Of a DNA stretch of 8,572 bases, positions 1-4,725 are shown piece by piece. Location of the stretch: assembly GCA_902774165.1 (NCBI GenBank), contig CACYHJ010000084.1:1-8572 (forward strand), written 5' to 3'. The notes under the pieces were generated by a model. The model saw only the letters and a list, made by a program, of their open reading frames with translations. It searched no databases and was not told the DNA's origin. The position numbers and the translations under genes were made by a program. Positions within the stretch are counted from its first letter, which is position 1. Each line of letters begins with the position of its first letter. This DNA comes from Oscillospiraceae bacterium (GTDB taxonomy: Bacteria > Bacillota > Clostridia > Oscillospirales > Acutalibacteraceae).

Positions 1-1087
1 CGACGGTCCAGCCCGGCAGCTTCGCCCGGACCGAGGCCAGCAGCGCGTCCAGGTCCGCCGTGACCGGGCAGCGGAGATCCAGGGTGCCGTACCATCCGGC
101 TTCCTCCAGCCGCAGGATCCCGATATTGCAGGTCAGCGGCCCGGAAGGCTCATCGGCGCAGGCGCATCCGAGGCTCTTTCCGTCGCTCTCCATGCCGACC
201 GCGTCGGCCAGCTCCGCAAGGGGGCCCGCCGCACCCAGCGCCCGCAGCATCTTCAGCATCATTCCGATCGCGTTCCGGCGGCCGTCCGGATGGGCGCTGT
301 GCCCTCCGATTCCCTCCGCCGTAATTGTCAGGCCCTGCTCCGACGCCTCCGTCCGGTAAGGCAGCTGCCATTCCGCCGCCAGGGCCCGCACCCGGTCCGC
401 CAGCGCCGGATCCCCGGCCACCGCCGCCCGGCTCTCCCCCGGGATCACGTTCGGCCGCTCGCCGGTGTGCATCTCCGTGACGGCCAGGCCTTCCGCGCAG
501 GCCGGCGCCCGAAGCGCCAGATGAAGAATCGCTTTCTCCGTATTGATCAGAGGAAAGGCAGCGTCCGGGCTGAAGCCGGTCGCCGGCATCTCCGTATGGG
601 CCTGATAATACGCCATATCCTCCCAGCCGCTCTCCTCGTCACCGCCGAGAATCAGCCGGATGCCGCGCTTCAGCGGGATCCCGGCCTCCCGGATGGCGGT
701 CATGGCGAAGAGCGCCGCCAGTACCGGTCCCTTATCGTCATTCGTGCCCCGGCCATACACCCGGTTTCCCTTCCGGACGGGCTCAAAGGGCGGCGTATCC
801 CATCCGTCTCCGGCGGGAACCACGTCCAGATGGCCCAGCACCGCGACGGGCTCCTCCCCTTCCGGACCCATGGACGCATCGAGGGCGTAACCGTCGAAGG
901 TGCGCACCGCGTAGCCCATGCCCCGAAGATCCTCCGCCGCCCGGTCCAGCATCCTCCGGATCTCCGGGCCGAAGGGGGCGCCGGGCTCCGGATCGCTCCG
1001 CAGCGAAGGAATCCGTACCCAGCGGCACAGCATATCCGCCATTTCTTCCCGGTGTTCTTTCAGCCACCGGCTGACCTGCTGGTTCAT
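1..1087 (-). CDS. pepV: M20 family metallodipeptidase, PepV/Sapep type (3' end outside window)
   Basis: Likely a cytoplasmic two-metal dipeptidase that finishes peptide breakdown. I translated the frame by hand: 362 codons are open from the ATG at 1087 to the window edge, against about 460-470 residues for the family, so the C-terminus is missing. Visible motifs fit PepV in spacing: GHLDVVPAGDGW (H86, D88), GRGTNDDKGP (D117 as bridging metal ligand), GGDEESG (E151 catalytic, E152 ligand), GFSPDAAFP (D175 ligand), GERPNVIPG (209-217), and the lid motif GGHSAHPDG with H266. The last metal-binding His of the family would lie beyond position 1. The start is set by a perfect AAGGAGG eight bases upstream. 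It follows the small gene at 1111-1404 with a 23-base gap, so the two are probably cotranscribed. Base composition is extreme (48 of 60 bases G+C in 361-420), unlike the genes to the right. Family assignment is secure; the exact substrate is not. Confidence 0.93.
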   Translation of the reverse strand, partial: MNQQVSRWLKEHREEMADMLCRWVRIPSLRSDPEPGAPFGPEIRRMLDRAAEDLRGMGYAVRTFDGYALDASMGPEGEEPVAVLGHLDVVPAGDGWDTPPFEPVRKGNRVYGRGTNDDKGPVLAALFAMTAIREAGIPLKRGIRLILGGDEESGWEDMAYYQAHTEMPATGFSPDAAFPLINTEKAILHLALRAPACAEGLAVTEMHTGERPNVIPGESRAAVAGDPALADRVRALAAEWQLPYRTEASEQGLTITAEGIGGHSAHPDGRRNAIGMMLKMLRALGAAGPLAELADAVGMESDGKSLGCACADEPSGPLTCNIGILRLEEAGWYGTLDLRCPVTADLDALLASVRAKLPGWTV

Positions 1088-1095
1088 TCTGTCCG

Positions 1096-1102
1096 CCTCC
1101 TT
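1096..1102 (-). promoter_or_regulatory. Ribosome binding site of the M20 dipeptidase
   Basis: On the minus strand this is AAGGAGG, a full match to the anti-Shine-Dalgarno core, eight bases before the ATG at 1087. It decides the start of the dipeptidase. Confidence 0.85.
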
Positions 1103-1110
1103 AATCCATG

Positions 1111-1404
1111 CTAAAAAGCGTTTCTCGGATCCCGGCTCTTCTTCTTCGGGGCATCCGGATCGATGTATTCAATCTCCAGCCGTTCGAAAGGAACGGATTC
1201 AAAAAAGGCATCCGGCAGAAACCGCGTCATGCCGAATTCCTCCCACTCCCGCTCGTTCTTGTCCAGCCAGAGCGGCTCCGGCAGATCCATTCCCCTGCAG
1301 GCTTCCCGCAGGGCTTCGTGCGCGTCGCCTCTGCGGCAGGGAACCGTCGTCTGCTGATCCGTCCGGTGATGCCGGATGGTTCGGACCCAAAGCGCTTCCG
1401 CCAT
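1111..1404 (-). CDS. Small conserved-looking protein of unknown function, 97 aa
   Basis: A short soluble protein with no signal peptide or membrane segment. It is rich in charged and aromatic residues, with a central WLDKNEREWEEFGMTRFLP stretch (46-64) and an acidic FERLEIEYIDPD tail (73-84) followed by a basic KKKSRDPR end. From memory this resembles an uncharacterised family in Clostridia with the same W-L-x-K-x-E-x-E-x-x-x-F and V-P-F-x-R-L-E-x-E pattern, but I cannot name it or give it a function. The start ATG has AGAAGGGA-like pairing about ten bases upstream and a good promoter in front (1449-1477). The dipeptidase begins 23 bases after its stop, so it is probably the first gene of a two-gene transcript. 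It shares the high G+C of that neighbour. Other frames across this segment are also open because of the composition, but only this one has a start signal and a plausible protein. Confidence 0.72.
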   Translation of the reverse strand: MAEALWVRTIRHHRTDQQTTVPCRRGDAHEALREACRGMDLPEPLWLDKNEREWEEFGMTRFLPDAFFESVPFERLEIEYIDPDAPKKKSRDPRNAF

Positions 1405-1448
1405 GTTTTTTCCCGTCCCTTCTCCGTCTGCGTAAGGCTATCCTGTTT

Positions 1449-1477
1449 ATTATGTCACGGATGTTCCCGGCTGGCAA
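1449..1477 (-). promoter_or_regulatory. Sigma-A type promoter of the small gene and dipeptidase
   Basis: On the minus strand TTGCCA (1472-1477) and CATAAT (1449-1454) are separated by exactly 17 bases, each matching five of six consensus positions. Transcription would start near 1442, about 38 bases before the ATG at 1404. The promoter lies just downstream of the point where rqcH homology stops (about 1482), so it belongs to the G+C-rich segment. Confidence 0.6.
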
Positions 1478-1685
1478 GGCTGTTTTCGGGTTTTTCCTGC
1501 GTAATATAAACCCCGGCGGCGTTGCCCGCCGCGTTGAACAGCAGACGGAAGGCGGCGGATTTTGCGCGGAAGGAGAGCAGCACTTCGTTTTTTGTCGGCT
1601 GATTGATTTTGTCGACCCTGCAGCCGACAAGGTTTTGTTTCAGTTCATTTTTTAATGCGTATAAAAACAGTCCGTCAAGGGCCAT
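1455..1685 (-). pseudogene. rqcH: rqcH (NFACT family ribosome quality control factor), N-terminal fragment
   Basis: Full-length RqcH (Rqc2/NEMF homologue, formerly called fibronectin-binding protein A) binds stalled 50S subunits and directs C-terminal alanine tailing. It normally has about 550-590 residues. Here only 76 codons are open. Residues 1-68 match the family N-terminus clearly: MALDGLFLYALKNELK, then the R-V-D-K-I-N-Q-P motif (23-30), and V-Y-I-T-Q-E-K-P-E-N (59-68). The family would continue with a P-P-M-F-C-x-L-L-R-K-H-L segment, but here eight unrelated residues (SLASREHP) lead to a TGA. The rest of the gene does not appear further left. The ATG lies three bases after the stop of the nif3-like gene, with GAGGT overlapping that stop region as its ribosome binding site, so it was the last gene of the operon. 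The break coincides with a jump in G+C: either a real deletion/insertion or an assembly join. Confidence 0.85.
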
Positions 1686-1688
1686 AGG

Positions 1689-2441
1689 TTACCTCACAAT
1701 CACGCTTGCCAGCGGTTCCGGTCCGGAAAGATAAAACGTCACCTGCGGGAATCTGACGCGCAGCCTCTGCGCAAGCGCCGACATTGCCGGAAACTCCGTT
1801 TCAAAATGCCCGGCGCAAATCAGGGGAAAGCCCGCTTCTTTCGCGTCAAGCAGCTCATGATATTTTGCCTCTCCGGTCAGAAGGCAGTCCGCCCCTGCGG
1901 TTTTTGCGGCGGACGCTTCATCCCCCGCAGCCCCGGTACATACCGCCGGCTTCCGGATCCTTTTCTCGCCGAGCGTGAAGGATACGTCCGCTCCCAGCGT
2001 CTTCGATGCCAGTTCCGCGAATTCCCGAACCGTCATATCCCGAGGCAATTCCGTGATTCTCAGAATATCGTCGCAGGCATTCGACGTGATCTTCAATCCG
2101 AGCAGACCGCATAGGGTGTCGTTGGTGCCGTCCCTTCCCTTGTCAAAGGGCGTATGAGAACAGAGCACCGAAAGCCCGAGCCGCGCGGCGTTCCATGCGG
2201 GCGCGCCGGCCGGCAGGGATTTCAGGGGAGAAAAGATGATCGGGTGATGGGTGATCAAAAGGGATGAATTCGTCTCTTTCGCCAGCGCAATAGCTTTTGA
2301 ATCGGAGTCAAGACTCACAACGCAGCTTGTGACAGGCGCTTCCGGATCGCCGCACAGCAGACCGGAATTGTCCCAGGGTTCCTGTGTGTCGAACGGATAG
2401 CGTTCATTCAGATAATTATAGAAATCTCTGACGTAAATCAT
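1689..2441 (-). CDS. yqfO: Nif3-like dinuclear metal centre protein (YqfO/DUF34 family)
   Basis: A 250-residue member of the Nif3/DUF34 family, hexameric cytoplasmic proteins with a two-metal site; their reaction is not settled (they are often annotated as GTP cyclohydrolase type 1-like, which is doubtful). Visible features: DNSGLLCGD near the N-terminus (24-32), ITHHPIIF (63-70) with H65 and H66 as metal ligands, CSHTPFDKGRDGTND (94-108) with D100, GEAKYHE (190-196), and GHFETE (211-216) with H212 and E216. It is the short form, lacking the PII-like insert that lengthens B. subtilis YqfO to about 370 residues. Its ATG overlaps the trmK stop as ATGA, and GAGGG lies seven bases upstream, so translational coupling to trmK is likely. 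The trmK-yqfO pairing is widely conserved in Firmicutes, which supports both calls. Confidence 0.92.
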   Translation of the reverse strand: MIYVRDFYNYLNERYPFDTQEPWDNSGLLCGDPEAPVTSCVVSLDSDSKAIALAKETNSSLLITHHPIIFSPLKSLPAGAPAWNAARLGLSVLCSHTPFDKGRDGTNDTLCGLLGLKITSNACDDILRITELPRDMTVREFAELASKTLGADVSFTLGEKRIRKPAVCTGAAGDEASAAKTAGADCLLTGEAKYHELLDAKEAGFPLICAGHFETEFPAMSALAQRLRVRFPQVTFYLSGPEPLASVIVR

Positions 2442-3172
2442 AGATAATCCCTCAGTCTTTCATCGTTCAGAATTGCGCAGACCTCCGCGAGCATGGCCCT
2501 GTCCTCCGCTTTTTCGGAATGCTCCAGTCCGCGGCGTCGGTCGCTCAGATGTTTGATCTGTTTTCGGATATACCGTGAAGCGGCGGCGTCCTTTGTCAGC
2601 AAATGAGACCCGAAATAATGATAAAACCGATCGTCCGCCCGGGAATCATCTCCCGTAAACGAAGCGGAAAAGGCAATATACGTCCGTTTTCCGTCGCAGA
2701 CGGCGGTTTCCCCGGAGATTGTGAAGCCGTTTTTACATAAAAAAGCTCTCAGGTCCTCCGAATGCGTCATGGGCTGGAGAACGAGCGTCTTGGCGTTGAG
2801 GTCTTCGGTGCTGCGCAAAATATCGCAGATCAGCTCTCCGCCCATGCCCGCGCAGACCAGAGTGTCATATCCTGCCGGCGGCAGTTCTCTTGTCCCGTCG
2901 GAGAGCAGGCAGCGGATCGCGTCCGAAAGGCCGTATTTGTTTACGGTGCCGACAGCGTTTTCAAGCGGTCCGGGCACCACGTCGCAGGCGAAAGCGGCGG
3001 GGCAGCTTCCGCGTCCGACGAGATAACAGGGGAGATAAGCATGGTCTGTACCGATATCGGCGATCACCGCGCCTTCGGGAACAAGCGCTGCGACCATGGA
3101 AAGCCGTCTGTCGAGGACAGGCGGCTTTGTTTTCTGCTGAATCTGATTCCGTTGAACGTCGCGCTCAGTCAT
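2438..3172 (-). CDS. trmK: TrmK, tRNA (adenine-22 N1)-methyltransferase
   Basis: A 244-residue Rossmann-fold methyltransferase that transfers a methyl group from SAM to N1 of A22 in the tRNA D-loop region. The SAM-binding motif I is VIADIGTDHAYLP (36-48). An acidic residue follows at D64 in FACDVVPGPL, then SDG (91-93), AGMGGELI (108-115) and LQPMTHSEDLR (132-142), all TrmK hallmarks. The C-terminus (about 190-244) is a charged helical region that fits the family's coiled-coil domain. The frame stays open upstream to 3289, but I chose the ATG at 3172: the protein then begins close to the family's usual start, and the extra 39 residues lie inside the glycosyltransferase gene and resemble nothing. 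This start overlaps the glycosyltransferase stop by eight bases. The Shine-Dalgarno sequence is weak (GGACGGGG), so expression may rely on coupling. Confidence 0.93.
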   Translation of the reverse strand: MTERDVQRNQIQQKTKPPVLDRRLSMVAALVPEGAVIADIGTDHAYLPCYLVGRGSCPAAFACDVVPGPLENAVGTVNKYGLSDAIRCLLSDGTRELPPAGYDTLVCAGMGGELICDILRSTEDLNAKTLVLQPMTHSEDLRAFLCKNGFTISGETAVCDGKRTYIAFSASFTGDDSRADDRFYHYFGSHLLTKDAAASRYIRKQIKHLSDRRRGLEHSEKAEDRAMLAEVCAILNDERLRDYL

Positions 3173-4142
3173 CGCTGACCCCGTCCGAGCCGGACGCAAA
3201 CATATTGACGCCGACGTTCGTTTCGGAAATAATATAGTTCGGTCTGTGCTTTGTCTCGGTGTAAATCCTCGCGAGATATTCGCCCGCAACGCCGAGACTG
3301 CATAGGATCAGCCCGCCCATAAACAGGATCCCGGACATCAGCATGACGTAAGTAACCCCTTCCCATACGGAAGAGACGCAAAGGCGGACAAATCCGTAAA
3401 CAAAAAGTATAAACGCCGCGAACAGAGAGAAAAAGCCGAGATACAACGGGATGCGCAGAGGCGACACGGTATAGCCGAGAATCCCGTCGACAGCGTACCT
3501 CGCAAGCTTGCGCAAAGACCACTTCGTCTCGCCTGCGGCGCGCTCACGGTTCTCGTGAGGGAACCACTTGACGTTGAAACCGACCCATGTGAAAATTCCC
3601 TTGGAGAAACGGATCGTCTCCGGCATGTTGATAATCGCGTCGACGACTTTTCGTTTCATGATTCTGAAATCCTGCGCGTTGTCGTTGATCTGGATTTCGG
3701 AGACGCCGTTGATCACCTTGTAAAAGCTGCCGGAAAGAAAGCTTTTGAATTTTGATTCGCCCGTCCGGTCCGTGCGCAGCGCAGCGGCGACGTCATAACC
3801 CTCGTTCTCAACCGCGTCAAGCATCTCGGGAATCAGATCGGGGGAATGCTGCAGGTCGGCGTCGATAATGCCGATATATTCGGAATCTGCGTTTTTCATG
3901 CCGGCCAGCATGGCGGCTTCCTTGCCGAAGTTGCGTGAAAATGAAATATACTTGACGCTCCGGTCCAGCGCGGCGAGCTTTTTCAGAATCTCCAGCGTTT
4001 TGTCCCTGCTGCCGTCGTTGACGAACAGAAGCGTGAAATTGTAATCCGGACATCCGGATACCACGCGTTTGACTTCTTTATACATCATCGGCAAAACTTC
4101 CGCTTCGTTATAGCAGGGAACGATCAGCGTTACGGTTTTCAT
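3165..4142 (-). CDS. GtrB/YfdH-like family 2 glycosyltransferase, polyprenyl-phosphate type
   Basis: A 325-residue inner-membrane enzyme that probably loads a sugar from UDP- or GDP-sugar onto undecaprenyl phosphate on the cytoplasmic face. The N-terminal GT-A domain shows LIVPCYNEAE (6-15), FVNDGSRDKT (40-49), SFSRNFGKE (67-75) and the metal-binding IIDADLQ (92-98). Further motifs are QDFRIMKRKVV (157-167), FSKGIFTWVGF (179-189) and the R-x-x-G-x-T-K-W signature (201-208) before the membrane part. Two membrane helices follow at about 230-253 and 263-287, then the conserved VAGEYLARIY. I chose the ATG at 4142 because AAGGTGG lies seven bases upstream and the family begins with this strand; the 74 upstream residues in frame are intergenic. 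No GtrA-type flippase or acceptor glycosyltransferase is beside it, so its glycan is unknown. It heads the operon and overlaps trmK by eight bases. Confidence 0.92.
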   Translation of the reverse strand: MKTVTLIVPCYNEAEVLPMMYKEVKRVVSGCPDYNFTLLFVNDGSRDKTLEILKKLAALDRSVKYISFSRNFGKEAAMLAGMKNADSEYIGIIDADLQHSPDLIPEMLDAVENEGYDVAAALRTDRTGESKFKSFLSGSFYKVINGVSEIQINDNAQDFRIMKRKVVDAIINMPETIRFSKGIFTWVGFNVKWFPHENRERAAGETKWSLRKLARYAVDGILGYTVSPLRIPLYLGFFSLFAAFILFVYGFVRLCVSSVWEGVTYVMLMSGILFMGGLILCSLGVAGEYLARIYTETKHRPNYIISETNVGVNMFASGSDGVSDD

Positions 4143-4174
4143 AATTCTCCCACCTTTGAATATATTATATCCTA

Positions 4175-4203
4175 ATTTTATCATACATGAACGGAAAAAA
4201 CAA
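4175..4203 (-). promoter_or_regulatory. Probable promoter of the glycosyltransferase-trmK-nif3-rqcH operon
   Basis: On the minus strand TTGTTT (4198-4203) lies 17 bases before TAAAAT (4175-4180). The -35 box is weak (three of six), the -10 good (five of six). Transcription would start near 4168, about 25 bases before the start codon. A perfect TATAAT at 4164-4169 (minus) is an alternative -10 box but lacks a recognisable -35 partner. The -10 region is one arm of the inverted repeat described separately. Confidence 0.45.
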
Positions 4204-4221
4204 TATTTTTGCGTGAATCTA

Positions 4222-4251
4222 TTGCCAAATTCCTCCGGAATATGATAAAAT
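4222..4251 (+). promoter_or_regulatory. Probable promoter of the 99-aa protein gene
   Basis: TTGCCA (4222-4227) is followed after 18 bases by TAAAAT (4246-4251), each five of six. Transcription would start near 4258, almost at the ribosome binding site GAGGTG (4258-4263), giving a leader of only about a dozen bases before the GTG at 4270. That very short leader is a mild argument against this exact placement. Confidence 0.45.
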
Positions 4252-4269
4252 ACGCCTGAGGTGAAAACT

Positions 4270-4569
4270 GTGTTCGGAAAAAAAAAGAAGAAAAAAAAGG
4301 CTGAGGGAAAAATCAGCTCCATGATCGTCAACGGTACGCCGGCGGTGTGTCTCAATCTTCGCATTTTTGCCGACGAAGACGGGGATAAGATGGATATCTA
4401 CACAAAAGAGCCGGTAGAAGCGCTTCATTTCGATCATTGCGAGATCGAATTGAACACAACCGATAACCGGAAGCTGATTCTCAACGTCGGTTTTATTTCT
4501 GCCGAACGGCATAAAAAACTGTATCATTATCTGTTTTCTGTGGAAAATTACAACGAGTATTTTGCATAA
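4270..4569 (+). CDS. Hypothetical protein, 99 aa, with poly-lysine N-terminus
   Basis: I do not recognise this protein. It begins at a GTG six bases after GAGGTG (4258-4263); a GTG at 4261 in the same frame lies inside that ribosome binding site and is a less likely start. The N-terminus (MFGKKKKKKKAEGK) is strongly basic, followed by a compact domain of about 85 residues. That domain alternates hydrophobic strands with polar turns (SSMIVNGTPAVCLNLRIF, 15-32), has a central HFDHCEIELNTTDNRKLILNVGF stretch (given here as positions 52-74), and ends in an aromatic HKKLYHYLF segment. There is no signal peptide or membrane helix. The basic tail could touch nucleic acid or the membrane surface, but that is only a guess. 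It is transcribed away from the glycosyltransferase operon and toward the PPIase gene. The lysines are encoded by A9 and A8 runs (4278-4286 and 4291-4298), prone to slippage or sequencing error. Confidence 0.72.
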   Translation: MFGKKKKKKKAEGKISSMIVNGTPAVCLNLRIFADEDGDKMDIYTKEPVEALHFDHCEIELNTTDNRKLILNVGFISAERHKKLYHYLFSVENYNEYFA

Positions 4570-4602
4570 CGGAAAAATTTTCATCCGAAAACGAAAAAAA
4601 TA

Positions 4603-4642
4603 TATTTTACTATTGCAACTTGCGGCAAAATAGTATAAAATA
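4603..4642. repeat. Imperfect inverted repeat spanning the PPIase promoter
   Basis: The left arm (4603-4616) TATTTTACTATTGC pairs with the right arm (4625-4642) GCAAAATAGTATAAAATA over 14 base pairs, with two extra bases at 4629-4630 and two at 4636-4637; eight bases form the centre. It covers the region from just before the -35 box through the -10 box, where a repressor operator would sit. No T-run follows, so it is not a standard terminator for the gene before it. Confidence 0.5.
4613..4641 (+). promoter_or_regulatory. Sigma-A type promoter of the PPIase gene
   Basis: TTGCAA (4613-4618) and TAAAAT (4636-4641) are 17 bases apart. Transcription would start near 4648, leaving a leader of about 78 bases before the ATG at 4726. 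TATAAA at 4634-4639 with a 15-base spacer is a poorer alternative. Confidence 0.55.
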
Positions 4643-4652
4643 AATCTGTTAT

Positions 4653-4700
4653 GTCGTAAATCGGAATGAAAGATTCTGTTTCGCTCCGATGTTACCCGAC
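4653..4700 (+). promoter_or_regulatory. Hairpin in the PPIase mRNA leader
   Basis: ATCGGA (4660-4665) pairs perfectly with TCCGAT (4685-4690). The stem extends outward through TAA/TTA and GTCG/CGAC (4653-4659 with 4692-4700), giving 13 pairs with a one-base and a two-base bulge and a 19-base loop. It fills most of the leader and ends a dozen bases before the ribosome binding site (AAGGTG, 4713-4718), which stays free. It matches no riboswitch I know; a 5' stabilising structure or protein-binding site is possible. Confidence 0.45.
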
Positions 4701-4725
4701 AATACGCAAAGAAAGGTGAAATTCA

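Larger units (their letters stand above)
4175..4251. repeat. 11-bp perfect inverted repeat holding both divergent -10 boxes
   Basis: The left arm ATTTTATCATA (4175-4185) is the exact reverse complement of the right arm TATGATAAAAT (4241-4251), with 55 bases between them. Each arm contains the proposed -10 box for transcription leading away from the centre. It could be a regulator-binding pair or simply two similar -10 regions in an AT-rich spacer. Confidence 0.6.

Noticed and set aside
290..1114. A 274-codon plus-strand open frame in the G+C-rich segment
   Set aside because: It lies opposite the dipeptidase, whose metal-binding motifs are unmistakable. Long spurious frames are expected at this G+C, and the product is Arg/Pro-rich without a domain.
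918..1655. A 245-codon plus-strand open frame crossing the composition boundary
   Set aside because: It runs opposite three minus-strand genes, has no convincing ribosome binding site and resembles no protein. It only shows that no plus-strand stop falls at the boundary.
3173..3289. An N-terminal extension of TrmK by 39 residues
   Set aside because: The extension lies inside the glycosyltransferase gene in another frame, looks like random Arg/Ser/Thr-rich translation, and makes the protein longer than the family.
4143..4364. An N-terminal extension of the glycosyltransferase by 74 residues
   Set aside because: It reads through the divergent promoter region and the antisense of the poly-A runs (a poly-Phe stretch). 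The ATG at 4142 has a good ribosome binding site and starts at the family's first strand.
4571..4591. A possible terminator after the 99-residue protein gene (TTTTC-ATCC-GAAAA)
   Set aside because: The stem has only five AT-rich pairs and is followed by an A-rich rather than a T-rich stretch on the plus strand. Read-through into the PPIase gene therefore remains possible.
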